A DNA stretch of 64,000 nt, taken from positions 23,785,001 to 23,849,000 of the forward strand of contig JAPTYO010000008.1 in NCBI GenBank assembly GCA_036873135.1, given 5' to 3'. Shown piece by piece: positions 22,400 through 34,100 of this stretch. Each line of letters starts with the position of its first letter. Positions within the stretch are counted from its first letter, which is position 1. The stretch comes from Clarkia xantiana subsp. parviflora. Taxonomy: Eukaryota > Streptophyta > Magnoliopsida > Myrtales > Onagraceae. A model generated the notes under the pieces. That model did no database searches. It was given only the letters and a program-made list of their open reading frames with translations, and was not told the DNA's origin. The position numbers and the translations under genes are program-made.

Positions 22400-22682
22400 C
22401 TAAATTGGTCAAAAATTCCAATTCTGGCATTGGAAGATCTTTTCTGGTGTCATTATATCTGGATCGCCTAAAGCTTGGCCACAACTTGGATCTTTACCGG
22501 CAACTGGTGGCTGCGTCGGAAATGGAGCTGGAGGATATGGATGAGGAGGAGGAAATGGTGTACTGAATCCAGCAGTTGTAAGAAATCAAGCGCCAACTAA
22601 AGCTAATCATCATCAGCAGCAGCAAAATCAAACCGGGAAAAGACGAAGAGTGAAACTGAGTAGGGTTGTTAGGTTTATATAG
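22400..22682 (+). pseudogene. Unidentified gene fragment
   Basis: Higher GC than its surroundings and apparently coding. One frame reads GSPKAWPQLGSLPATGGCVG, a TGA, then PAVVRNQAPTKANHHQQQQN and GKRRRVKLS, ending at the TAG near 22682. A second frame over the left part reads HNLDLYRQLVAAS followed by an acidic stretch and a stop. I do not recognise the family. A basic GKRRRVK word is typical of nuclear proteins. Probably a decayed exon. Confidence 0.3.
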
Positions 22683-22749
22683 TACTAATAATTTGGGTTG
22701 ACCTACAATTTTGAAGTATGGGCTTTAGGTCCAATATATATTAAGTATA

Positions 22750-22925
22750 TGTTGAAGTCTGGTCTAAGCTCGATTAGACTCGTCATTAGCTCGAGTCGAC
22801 TATAACCGAGCTCGAGCTCGACTCGGTCAAGTAAAAAGATCGACTCGATTCAAGAAAAATTCAAGTATTCGCCGAGCTTATCTTAGGTAGCTCACGAGTA
22901 GCTTGACTCGTTTACAGTCATATTC
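22750..22925. mobile_element. Right half of a CGAGTC-arm hAT element
   Basis: GAGCTCGAGCTCGACTCGG, then GTAGCTTGACTCGTTTACA as in the right end of 12774-13214. The left end and target duplication are missing. Confidence 0.55.
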
Positions 22926-22959
22926 ATGTTAGAACAAATATATTGATGATGCATCAGTT

Positions 22960-24165
22960 GCCTATTGTCAACTTTGCCTACTCGGTTCTAATTAATGACA
23001 AGAGTTAGAGAATAGTAATAGAATCAATCATTGACACTATGATGGACAAAGTATATGTTGAAATTTCAGTATTGTATGCAGAAGTAAATAGTAATAGGAA
23101 TGGATCAAATAGACCTTTTGGAGGACCTCAATCAGGTTACAACAAGAACAAAAGGAATCATATGTGTACCTACTACAATAGAAAAGGTCATAAAGAAGAG
23201 AATTATTGGAAAAAAAAATGGAGTTCTTGATTACATAAAAAGAAGTTGGCAAAGAAGAAGATGTCTATTCACAATGCTTCATACAATGATGGATGAGGAA
23301 AAGAGACAATACCTTTAGGAATAAGTGGCACAAGCAATTATAAATTTTGGGCAGTTACAAGCAAAATGAATGAAGATGGATCTTATACCAGCTGAGGCCA
23401 AAGTTAATAAGAAATGTATTGACATTCATTTCTGTGGTTCACTAAATGGTTCAGTTGATAACTACTGGATTATAGACAGTAGAGCATTGCATCACATGAC
23501 ATGTTAGAAGGAGTTTATAACCTATGCAGAGATTAATCATCATTCTTGCAAATTGGTGCATCTTCCAATCGACATTATTTCTCCTGTCACACATATTATC
23601 ACTTGCTCTATTTGAGGATCTCTTATATTGAACAATATTCTTTACGCGCCTGAGTTTTAGTATAAATTGATTTCGGTGTCTCAATTAACAAAAAGAACTT
23701 GAATTATCTGTAATTTCCTCCCCGAAAGTGTAATTTTTCAGGACCCCTCAAGTGGGAAGACAATAATGATTGTTTTTCTCCATGAAGGATTGTATAGGCT
23801 CAAAGTGAATCATCAAAGAGCTTTGAATTCTATTGGTGAAGAATGAGGTAGCAGCAAAGAGAAATTAGCAACAAAGAGAGATCATCAGAAGATATCAATA
23901 TGTGGCATAGAAGATTGAGCATATGCCATCACAATAGTGAAGAATTTATTTCATTTTTCAAATTATTCTGAAGTCATTGAGTGTAATGTCTGTCGTTTAG
24001 CAAAAAAAAACTCATCTATCTTTACCTTTGAGTACTACTCAGTCAAATAAATTTTTTGCATTGGTGCATCTGGATGTTTGTGGCCCATATTGAGTCAAAT
24101 AGTCATGGCACAAATATTTCGTTGCATTTTATTATTACAATAATTTCTCTAAAACTATTAACTAA
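22960..24165 (+). pseudogene. Ty1/copia gag-protease-integrase remnant
   Basis: Domains appear in the correct order on the plus strand but split by stops and frameshifts. A gag zinc knuckle lies at about 23164-23208 (CTYYNRKGHKEENYW; the second Cys is replaced by Tyr). A protease active site lies at 23466-23501 (WIIDSRALHHMT; DSG changed to DSR). A pre-integrase segment starts near 23899 (MWHRRLSICHHN), with a second Cys pair CNVCRLAKK near 23982 and LVHLDVCGPY near 24061. Integrase core, reverse transcriptase and LTRs are absent. A dead fragment. Confidence 0.75.
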
Positions 24166-24303
24166 ATAGTTTTTTTTTTTTTAATAAAAAGGGACACTAC
24201 TATAAAAATAACCACCTATTACATTTTGAATAGTAAGTATATAATCTACTTTCAAGTATTTGAATATTAAACGGTTTCAAAACATTTCTAACAAAAAAAT
24301 ATA

Positions 24304-25113
24304 GGGAATAGAACCTAAAAACTGTCCCAATTTTGACTCATTTGTCAGTTTGGTGTCTGATGTTGAAATTCAATGTCTCAATTTTCATATGTGTTGCTAT
24401 TTAGTATTTGGTGTCTCCGTTAAATTTTGGGGTTAAGTTAAACATAATATGGTCACGTGATGGTCACGTGAGTGGTCAATTTTCAAAATTCCAAAAATAC
24501 CCCTGACCAGAATTAGGGTTCCGGCCGATTCCGACCAAACCCACCCGATTTCGGCCGATTGCGGCCAAACCCACCCGACTCCGGCCGATTCAGGCCTATT
24601 GGGCCAAACGCACCCCTATTCCAGCCGATTACGGCTAAACCCACCCCGATTCCAGCCGATTGCGGCCAAACCCACCCGATTCCGGCTGATTACGGCAGAA
24701 CCCACCCCGATTCCGGCCGATTACGGCCAAACCCATCTCGATTCCGGCCGATTACGGCCACTTCCGGTCGACTCTCGGCGATTACGACCTATTCTGGCCG
24801 ATTTAGGGTTAAGCAGCTCTAATATAGGATTAAGGGTTCCGGCCGATTTCGGCCGATTCCGGTCAATTCCGGCCAATTCCGGCCGATTAGAGGTGGGTGG
24901 ATGGAGGTGGGTGGCCGGAATCGAAGGCTTTAAAAAAAAAAGAAGGGGAAAAATAGTATTTCCAACTCAATCTGTTAAACTTAATCCCAAAATCTAACAG
25001 AAAACCAAATAGGCACAAAACTGAAAATTGGGACACTAAATATCAACAGTTTAAAATTGAGACACCAAACTGACACGCGGGTCAAATTGGGACAGGTTTT
25101 AGGTTCTATTCCC
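24304..25113. mobile_element. Mutator-like non-autonomous element with perfect 9-bp TSD
   Basis: 810 bp, ends GGGAATAGAACCTAAAA and TTTTAGGTTCTATTCCC, flanked by AAAAATATA on both sides (24295-24303, 25114-25122). The inverted arms are about 150-170 bp and contain TTTGGTGTC/GACACCAAA words. The middle (24510-24900) is GC-rich and made of tandem CCGATT.CGGCCAAACCCACC units of about 35 bp. No transposase. The size of the duplication and long inverted arms fit a Mutator-like origin. Confidence 0.85.
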
Positions 25114-25282
25114 AAAAATATATTAAAAAACACGCAGATCAAATCTATATATCTATATATATTATAAATTCTGAAGGAAAGATAATAACAGAGTGAATGT
25201 GGAGCTGATGATTTTGTTTTTTACGTTAATCGATGCATTTATGAAAATTGAGCTAAGAGTTTTGTAGTCACTAACTCCATAG

Positions 25283-26606
25283 CAGTGTTATCAGAACCGG
25301 ACCGGACACCGAACCGGTTAGAGCTCCGGTTCACGGTTCACCCGGTTCGACTGCTCCAACACTTTTATATTTCACACCCTCATCTTCATCCCTCCCCTTA
25401 CATTCCCAGATGACCTCCCCTTCCATTCCCAGATGAAGACGAAGCAGACAGTAGCTACTAGGCTTGGGCATAAAACCGGTCCGGCCGGACTGGTTCGGAA
25501 CTGGTCTGGAACCGGACCGTTTGGAACCGGTCCGGAGTGGACCGGTCCAAATTGGACTGGTTTGTAACCCCTAAATTGGAACCAGTCCAAGGGGTATACC
25601 AAACCAGTCCAATAAACCAGTCCGAACCGGACCGGTTTTGAGCCGCTTTTTAGTTAAAAAAAAAAAAAAAAAACGTTTTGACTGAGACTATTTTAAAAAA
25701 AAAAAACCGGTTTCTGACCGGTTTTGGACCGATTTTTATTGATAAAACCGGTCCGACATATAAAACCGGTCCAGGACTTGTTTTTTAAAAAACAGGCCAA
25801 AACTGGTTCTGGACCGGTTCTAACCAGTCCAGTTTTTTTAGACCAACCTAAGCCAATATAAAACCCTAGTCATTACTGGACCGGACCGTTTAAAACAGTT
25901 CTGGTCCGGTTCGGAACCGGTTCGGGCCGAACCGGTTCAGTGCCCACCCCTAGTAGCTACAGCCCAAGTGGGTGTCTCTTGAAGAGAGTGGGCTTCTTAG
26001 ATTTCGACGCCGGCGGATCCACCTTCTCCTCCGGCCATGGTCGATCAGCTGAGTCTCCCTTCAACTGTTTTTCAACTGATTAGAGGTGTGTGTATATATA
26101 TGTATGTATTCCCTGAAGGTGGACCTGGATTTCATTAAATTGGGAAGAATTGATCTAACCCTCCCCCGCTCGTACTCTTTCATTCCCAGATCCCACCTTT
26201 CCTCATCTCCACCCCTTCCATTCCCAGATCTATCCCTCCCAACTTCCCTTTCTTCCAACCCCCAATCTCCTTCCCTCTGTTCTCCATCCCTCCATCTCCT
26301 CTCACCTACGCTCCCCTCCCTCCCCTCGAGCCGATTTCGGTTTCCAGATCTCATCGATTTCGGATTTGCAGATCTCGATGATTTCGGGTTCTTCCGTGGA
26401 TTGATTTCCTCTTTTTTTTTTTTTTAATTGTTACCGGACCGGTGAACCGCCCGGTCCTCTCAGAACCGGCCGGTTCTCCAAAAAAACCGGTTATTGAATC
26501 GGGTTCGCTTACATCCTCCGGATTTGTTTAAACCGGACCGGTGAAGGTACCGGTTCCGGTTCGAACCCGGTCGGACCGCCGGTCCGGTCCGGTTCTGATA
26601 ACACTG
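25283..26606. mobile_element. hAT-type element CAGTGTTATC carrying leader-like DNA
   Basis: 1,324 bp, inverted ends CAGTGTTATCAGAACCGG and CCGGTTCTGATAACACTG, perfect target duplication CTCCATAG (25275-25282, 26607-26614). It is interrupted at 25459-25952 by another hAT element. The remaining interior (25380-25450, 25960-26420) has CT-rich runs, an ATGAAGACGAAGCAG start and CATTCCCAGAT words repeated, resembling the 5' leader of a captured host gene; the donor was not identified. Confidence 0.85.
25459..25952. mobile_element. hAT-type element nested in the CAGTGTTATC element
   Basis: 494 bp, ends TAGGCTTGGGCA and TGCCCACCCCTA, perfect 8-bp duplication GTAGCTAC (25451-25458, 25953-25960). Arms of ACCGGTCC/GGACCGGT words can fold on each other. 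It is the youngest layer of this three-level nest. Confidence 0.85.
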
Positions 26607-26639
26607 CTCCATAGCATTGATTGCACTAGGGAACTAAGG

Positions 26640-26885
26640 GTTTTTAAGTTACAATTAATCGCAATTAAAATTTCGTTGATTTAGTACCGTTCACCATTAA
26701 ATGTATACAATTAATCGCAATTAAAATTTCGGACCGTTCAAGATTCAATGTATGGAATTAATCACAATTAAAAATTCCCTGATTTCGAACATTTCAAGAT
26801 TCAATGTATGCAATTAATTGCAATTAAATTTCGGACCGTTCAAGATTCAATGTATGCAATTAATCGAAATTAAAATTTCATTGAT
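26640..26885. repeat. Tandem repeat of about 55-60 bp inside the Helitron
   Basis: Four diverged copies built from ACAATTAATCGCAATTAAA, TTTCGGACCGTTCAAGATTC and AATGTATGCAATTAATC words. Non-coding. Confidence 0.65.
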
Positions 26886-26892
26886 TTTTAAC

Positions 26893-27062
26893 AGACGCTT
26901 GATGCGGAGCCGGCGAACGAAGATACCAGGCGGTACGGGTGGCTGACGGTCTCAACGGCAGAACCATCTCTATCTCTGGTGAGATATCGTCGGTGGTCAT
27001 CGAAGCCATATTTGTTGAAGAACATACGCGTGACACAGATCTGAAACCAAAGGTAGCATGCG
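26893..27062 (+). other. Exon-like block, possible captured gene fragment
   Basis: GC content rises abruptly after a splice-acceptor-like TTTTTAACAG and falls after an AAG|GTAGCAT donor-like junction. The plus strand stays open in one frame as LDAEPANEDTRRYGWLTVST and in another as GRTISISGEISSVVIEAIFV. The word CGGTACGGGT occurs at both edges (26929, 27061). Unidentified; Helitrons often carry such pieces. Confidence 0.35.
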
Positions 27063-27283
27063 GTACGGGTATCTAAAATTTATTCATGAATTTGCGTAAT
27101 TGTATTTTATGGTTCAAAAATTTCAGTCTTTCGTTTACTTTTTCAAATTTTAGACTGATATTTTATTTAAAAATAGTGTTTCAACGTATTACAAATAGTC
27201 AGTATAAATTTTATCAAATATTAGTTTATTAATTAAACATATTTGGTAAGTCATTTCGCGCAATGCACGGGAAATGCATCTAG

Positions 27284-29050
27284 TATCTAATTAATTCTTA
27301 CTCAAATGGCCTTTGGCTCTCTGAATACTCAAAAGCCCCCTGCATCACATAGTTAGCTTTCCAACTTATTTTCGTTTTCTCACCAAAAAAAACTATTTTC
27401 GTCTCTTTGTGCCACGCGGAGCATTCTTGTAGGGCCAAGTAAGCCTCCGCCTTGGCATGAACCTTGAAGATCCCCCAGTACACCTCCCTTGTAACTTGTA
27501 AGTTGTAACATTTACTATTTATTTATTGCATTTATTTGATAAATAAATTTATTATAGGAAAGGTTATGATAGTTTGATCGAATCCTAACGGAATCTGTCC
27601 CATTTTTGGAGTATTTTTGGAGTATAACGTAATTTTTGATGTACGTTCCGACTGGTGAGTTCCGAGATCTTCTGAATCAGTGAGGGAATATAAATACCAT
27701 GAAAGTTGCTTTAATTTACACCTAGTGCCACTAAGAGTTGTTTCGGAACAACTCGGAAGCCAGAGTTTGTATCACCCCTCATAACCAAATTGTTTTGTGA
27801 TATTTCACTAATTTAAAAATCGTTTTTTTGAATTTGAATTTTAATTTTTTTTTAGTTGGGTTATTCAAATTTTCCATTTTCGAGTATTGTTATATTTATT
27901 TTAATTTTCATTAAATTGGACAAAACTGAATATATTTCCGTAACATGGAATCTTTTCACGTGTACTCAATATGAATTCAAATATAAGTTAAAAGAATTGT
28001 AACAAAATACCTTAAATTGGATGTTCAATTGAATGACATTGTTCGAATTAGGCGAGGGTCCAACTGAACATCCAATTGGAAAGACTTTGAATTTAAGGTA
28101 TTTCGTTACAATACTTTCAATTTATGTTCGACATATTCTTGAGTAAACATGAAAATACGCCACATGGTGGAAACATGCTCATATTATGTCCAATTTGAAG
28201 GAAACTGAAACATGTGTAGAAATTTGCTCTAAATTTGAAATTCTAGGTATCCAATTTTTTTTAAAAAAAATTGATATTTCAGATAGCGATTCTAGTGATG
28301 TCGATGCCTTTTAAAAAAAGATTTCAATGTAAATGGTTTATATAATTTTATGTGTTTTTTCTAAAATCTAATGGGGTTGAGTGTAAAGTTTGCCAATTTG
28401 GTCAAGTTAACCGTAGAAATTTTTTTACCATTAGGGTTAAAACGGCTAAACAGTGCACCTAACGCAAATACCCAATAGTGTTTTAGTATTTATTGTTTAT
28501 ATAATTTTATTGTTTTTTTTTTGAATTTAGGTATTATATATTTTTCTGATTTCTGAAACACTGCTGAGTTTGGTGAACGGTTTGATCGGTTTAACTCTAG
28601 AGTATAACCCAACCTAATAGAGTTTTAGAAGAAAAAAATTCATAAAATTACATAACCATTTAATGTATGGTGCACGGTTGTGTTGGGTGTATGGTTTAAC
28701 CGAGTTAACACTGTAAAACTGTTTTTAAGGTTAACGTGATCAAATTTAACACATAACCCAATAAGGTATAATAAAAATAAATTATAAAATTACATTAATC
28801 ATTTACAATTAAACCTAAAAAAATAATAATAATAGTAAAGGTGATGATGCCGCTGTTCAAAACTACAATAATGATTATTTTGGTAAAAAAAAAAAAACAC
28901 AATTTTCGATATATTTTTATATCTGAACTTTCTTAAGATGCTATTTTGGTAAAAAAAAAAATCATCTTGATATTTCTGAGATAGTTTGATTAAGAGGTAT
29001 ATTATTGGAACTTTGGTTTTTTCAAGGGGTCTTTATAGGGATGGCAATGG
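27284..29050. other. Intergenic AT-rich DNA
   Basis: No gene. 27300-27500 shares a CCTTTGGCTC..GCTTTCCAACT pattern with 48945-49030, a dispersed repeat of unknown kind. 27600-27780 has a TATAAATA and leader-like words but no LTR partner. A foldback lies at 27905-28200. The rest is low-complexity AT-rich sequence. Confidence 0.35.
27905..28200. repeat. Foldback MITE-like inverted repeat
   Basis: Arms of more than 100 bp pair around about 28050: ATTGTAACAAAATACCTTAA (27990) against its complement TTAAGGTATTTCGTTACAAT (28095), and GGATGTTCAATTG against CAACTGAACATCC. Outer ends AAATTGGACA and TGTCCAATTT. No target duplication identified. Confidence 0.6.
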
Positions 29051-29058
29051 GTTGAAAC

Positions 29059-29552
29059 TAGGGGTGTAAATGAAACGAGCTACTCGTGAGCTACTCAGGA
29101 TCGACTCGGTCAAATCTCGAATTCGACTTGAAAAAATTCGAGCCGAGCCGAGCTCGAGTCGAGCTTTTGGGCATGTCGAGTCGAGTTCGAGTTCGAGTTC
29201 GAGCTTGATAGTACTCGGCTCGAATGAATCACGAGCCTAAACGAGTTTCGAGTTTATAAACTGAGTCGAGTCGAGCTTGATTCTTATTATTACTCTTAAT
29301 TAATACTAATTAATTATTACATAGGTCAACCGAGTTCGAGTACAGTCGAGTCGAGCTCAATTTTTTTAATTATGAGAAATGCTAATTTATTATGATGTAT
29401 AATTGGCTAACGAGTCGAGTCGAGTCGAGCTCGATTATGTCGAGCTTGGACTCGAGTCGAGTTCGAGTTTCAAAATTAAAGCTCGATCGAGCTCGACAGA
29501 TAGTAATCGAGTCGTCGAGTCGAGAACTCGACTCGGCTCGTTTACACCCCTA
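29059..29552. mobile_element. hAT-type element (CGAGTC-arm type), intact
   Basis: 494 bp, ends TAGGGGTGTAAA and TTTACACCCCTA, perfect duplication GTTGAAAC at 29051-29058 and 29553-29560. Arms of GAGTCGAGTTCGAG words. It sits in an older sequence starting AGGGATGGCAATGGG (29036), which looks like one end of another hAT-type element. Confidence 0.9.
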
Positions 29553-29619
29553 GTTGAAACCCGCGGTTTTATTCCACATCCACATCGCATAATTTTCATA
29601 GAATCCATATCCGCTCAAT

Positions 29620-30053
29620 CAGTGTTTTGAAAACCGGACCGTACCGGCGGTCGGATCGGGTCGGACGTGAACCGGGCATATCAGCGGTCCGATTTTGGTA
29701 AACTATAGGACTGCACAGTAGAACCGGGTTGACAAGATAAAACCGGTTCGGTTCGAACCGGATAAATCGGTACCAGTCTGACCGTCATAGAAAAGCTCAC
29801 ACTTTTTTTTTTGTCAAGAAAATATTAATTGCGTGTAGTTGGACTCGAACTTACGACTTAGGTTAGGAAAATTAGCACACTACTACCTGACTGCATATCT
29901 TGATTTTGTTAAAAGAACAGACAAATAAATGTTATTGAGATTTCTAAATCCTAATAATATAAGTAATGGATCCGGTTGAACCGGATTGGACCGGTTAGAT
30001 CAGGAACCGGTCATCTTTCTGGTTCAAGGCCTAGTCTGGTTTTCAAAACACTG
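29620..30053. mobile_element. hAT-type element CAGTGTTTTGAAAACCGG
   Basis: 434 bp with inverted ends CAGTGTTTTGAAAACC and GGTTTTCAAAACACTG. Flanks CCGCTCAA and CCGCTCAT agree at seven of eight bases. Arms carry ACCGG/CCGGT words, the middle is AT-rich. Confidence 0.75.
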
Positions 30054-30061
30054 CCGCTCAT

Positions 30062-31140
30062 TATTCGTGTGAAATTAAACGGACAACCCATATCCATACC
30101 ACAGTAAAATATGGATCACCCGCGGTTACCTACACCGCACAATATTTTTAGTCCCTAAAAATTTGAAAAAATATATCATTTTGATCCTAAAAGTTTAAAA
30201 TACATAATTTTACTCCAAAAGTCAAAATAACATCAAAATATTTTTTAATTAAACATATATGCGAATTATGGTCTGTAGTCCATTTTTGTGGATTGTACAT
30301 ATATTATTGATGAAATGCAATGTAAATCTGATTGTTCTAATTAATTATTCAGTTGTGGATTTTATAAGAATTGTAGGTTTTTGGCATCATGCTCAACGAA
30401 TCAAATGTAGAATATCTGTGTGTAAGCAAAATTTCATCATAATCATAATTAATTAATACATAAAGAAGACAAGTAAAATTGATATATATTTAATTTAATT
30501 ATTATCACATTTTGATTTGCTAGTGATTTTGAATCTTCAAGGATACGATATCTCAGTTCCTGCCAATACAAGGCGTCGATTCCGGAGGTGGTGGTCGATG
30601 ACGTTTTTCAGTGAGTTTTGAGGTCTATGATGGCCGGCCGGAGTTAAATGGTGGTGGGTCGGAATTGTAGTGGTGGCCGGTCAGAGTCGTGGTGGTGGCC
30701 GAATAGAGTCGCGGTGGTGAGCCGTGTGTTGGTGGCTGATCAGAGTCATGTGATGGTGGCCAATTAGAATTTATATTGGCCTCATTTGGGATAAACTATC
30801 GATATCTATATCCATATCCATATTCTAATAGGTTTGAACGGACCCATCTTTTATTTTTCAAGGAAAGCTTCAAGCTTGGCTACTGTGGGCTTCTATTTCT
30901 TTATTTTGTTTGTTGTATTTTTGGGCTTAGTTCTGTTTTGGCCCATTTGTAGTTTAGTACGGTTTTGTGGGGGTCTCGGTTCCTTCATTGTTGTATGAAT
31001 TGTGGATTTGATCCATATCTATTTAATGAAGTGTGAGAAACTGCAACCAGTTCCAATGACCCGTAATTGAGAGTCTCTTAATCTTCTTGTCTTTTCTTAT
31101 AGACGTGTCCTCTCCAAAGATTAGCTAGGGTTTGTTGTGA
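30062..31140. other. Intergenic DNA
   Basis: No gene. Short GTGGTGG/GGTGGCCG repeats lie at 30580-30770. 30870-31060 is T-rich with GGGCTTAGTTCTGTTTTGGC-like text and TTTAATGAAGTG, resembling the 3' tail of a plant LINE, but no coding part is attached. Confidence 0.3.
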
Positions 31141-31144
31141 TCTC

Positions 31145-34100
31145 ATCAGGTATGGCTTCGGATCGGGAAGTGGTTCACCGTATCACGACTGAGAGCTAGC
31201 AGCCATCACAATTTTATAAGAGGTACTTAATTGAATTTTGAAATTTAATTTTTTAGAGAAAATAATTATTTATTCTCTAAAGTTCACAAATAGTGTCGAA
31301 CGACGTTGAGAATGTGAACATGCTCGAGATGCACATGCAATTGATAAAATCACTTAGGCCATTTAGGCCATCAAGACTGATACAGTCGTCAAAACCCGTT
31401 GAGGCTATCAGGACCGTTGAGGTTGCTAAGTCGTTGAGACTACTATGACTAATCGAGATGGTCAAGGTTGTTGAACCTATTAAGGCATCCGAAATTGATA
31501 TGTTTGCTAATGTGACTTTGGTCACCATACCCATTTTAGCCTTTGAGGCTTATGGGGTCGTTGAATCCATTGTTGAAAATTGGATTATAAAGTCGGTTAA
31601 AGCCGATTTAGTGCGTATGACAATTGTTATGGAAATTTTATTTCCTTTTCTAAACACTAATAATTACATTTGACATGTTAAGTGCGAATCAACGAATCGA
31701 TTGCACAACCCTTAACCTTGGCACGTACGTACACCGTGACGTATGTACACGAATATTACCCCGTGTGGATCTGGTTTTGTTAAAACCGAAATTAACTGTG
31801 TCTAGGTTTATTTCTGTCCAACGGAAAAAAAATAATAATTAATTTTTGTAACTGAAGTGATTAAACTTAGTTACTGAAATCAGTATTTTAAAATCGATTT
31901 TTGAATTTTAGTAATCCGAATTTGATGTCCCGGATTACTAATGTGGGGTCGGGTACGAAATACTCGGACTTCTAAAAAATCCCAAGGGGTTGGTCATAGG
32001 TCCAATGTTTGGATGCTACTCAATGAGAATGTAGCTAACACTTGGCGGACAACTCTAAAATTGGGAAAGACTAAAATCTTCTCGATGTGGTCTATAAATA
32101 CGATCATTCTGCGACTTATACTATCGCAGATGCCGGCGCGGGGTTGGACACTCATCTATGCCGTCATCTATGATGCCGGGAAAGTCGCTGAGACTGACTT
32201 CAGAAGTTGAAGTCAAATGATGGAATTCATTTTGACAAAATCTGAAGGAAAAAAAATGAATAATGAAAAGGAAGCGTCCTTGTTGGGAGCACTCGAAAAC
32301 GTCAAATAAATTGTACGTTAAATACAGATAGAGAACAAATTTCATTGAGATGAAGTTGAATTACTATAAGTGTAATGGCCGTAGTGCCTAAAGTAAACAT
32401 GAATAAAAATGTTTTTGCATTGGCCGTTGTGCCTATAGTGAACATGAGATAAGAATGTTCCTTCTTGTGCTCTTTTGTGGCATAATAATTTAGAACATGT
32501 TAATTACAATACCTTGCGGTGGTTATCTAATATGGTTCATATTATTAAATTCAAAATAGATCAATAACTTAAATGTGAAGTTTGCGTTGAAGCGAAACTT
32601 ATTCGTCTAAAGGATTACCGAACTTCTTGGTTCTAATACATAGCAATATTTGTGACTTTAAATATGTCCAAACATGAGGCTGAAAATAAATACTTCATTA
32701 CTTTCGTAGATGATAGTATTAAATATTGCTATGTATACTTGATGAAGGGAAAATATGTATAAACAATTTAAACAAATTCATGGTTTACTAACAAAAACTT
32801 GAGTTTTAACTAAAATAATTAAATGTTTCGCAGTGAGAAATGCGGTAACATTGATTCTCTGTTTAGAGAATGTTGACTTAAACACGATTTAATCTGTTAA
32901 GTCATTGAACCGCATAAAAACCTGATGATTGAGTTGGGTCGCGGTTTCGATCCCTCCGGGCAACATTTTACGGACAAGGTTTTGTCTTAGTGGGTGAAAG
33001 GGTTTTCATTAGGTATGTATTGGATAAAAATGATCGAATCCAACCGCAACCCTTCATTCCTAAAATTTTGGGTAGTTTTGGCACTTGCGGTGCAACGGCC
33101 GATGCTGTTTATTGGTCTAAAAAACATACCGATTTGAGAAATGCGGCGGTCTAATGACCAAGTTTTGATCTCATATTATTTTAAGGAAAATGTTGATGTT
33201 TTGACGGTCTTAGGACCTACATTGATAAAATGATGATCTGAGGATCTATGATGATGTGGTTTAGAGTTTGTAATAACTTCATACCCAACTTGTTGTTAAC
33301 ACTTTAAAAATTTTCTGGAAGAAATTAAATAATGTGGTTGAGACCATGTTTGTTTTAGAGTTATAATATGGGTAGCTATTTTAACTAGCAATTACCTTTT
33401 GATTAAGGTAACCCATAAGAAGGAAGATACACTCTGTTTGAGTTGTGCCTTCAAATGTGGGAGGCGTCTTGCTAAAAGGCGCATACATGCCCTAAACTCT
33501 TGATTGCATTTTCATAGGGTATGCTCAGAACAGTAACGCGTATCAGTTTCTTCTGTTTGAATCGAAAGTGTCGGATATAGACAAAGATACATTAATGTAA
33601 TCAAGAAATGCATATTTCTTTGGAAAATGTATTTTTGGCTAAGTCTAGATGAGAGACAAGCATATGAGACTATAGAGGAAAAATAGTCAAAACCGAGAAC
33701 ATGGAGGGCATGTTGAGGTCGAGACCGAGGTTGAAACCGAGGTCGAGCCCATGATGAGTAAAAGTGCGAGGATTGAAAAATCCTATGGTCCAGTTTTTCT
33801 GACCTATATGCTTGAAGCCGAACAATAGACTTACCACGAAGCCGTAAAATCTTCTGAGAGACTTATATGAAAAGAGGCAATCAATAGTGAAATTGAATCA
33901 ATCTTGCAGAACCACACTTGGGAGCTGGTGGATCTTCCGCCCGGAAGCAAACCACTAGGCTACAAGTGGATATTTAAAAGGAAAATGACAGCAAATGGTT
34001 CAATTGATAATTACAAAGCCCGACTTGTCATAAAAGATTATAGACAAAAGGAAGGACTGGATTATTTTGATACATATTCTCCAGTAACTGGAATCACATC

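Larger units (their letters stand above)
25152..27283 (+). mobile_element. Probable non-autonomous Helitron with nested hAT elements
   Basis: Left terminus A|TCTATATATATTATAAATT and right terminus GCATCTAG|T preceded about 10 bases earlier by a GC-rich imperfect hairpin (CGCGCAATGCACGGG) match the plant Helitron pattern: 5' TC, 3' hairpin plus CTAG, insertion between A and T. No inverted repeats or target duplication are expected. Interior: the 1.3-kb hAT at 25283-26606, tandem repeats (26640-26885) and an exon-like block (26893-27062). Without the hAT insertion it would be about 0.8 kb. No Rep/helicase is present. Confidence 0.55.

Noticed and set aside
26061..26427. Frames of 97 and 113 codons inside the hAT element
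   Set aside because: CT-rich leader-like DNA gives Arg/Glu-rich or Ser/Pro-rich chance frames on opposite strands.
31277..31673. Frames of 85 and 71 codons on opposite strands
   Set aside because: No recognisable motif; both fall in the degenerate 5' part of the copia relic.
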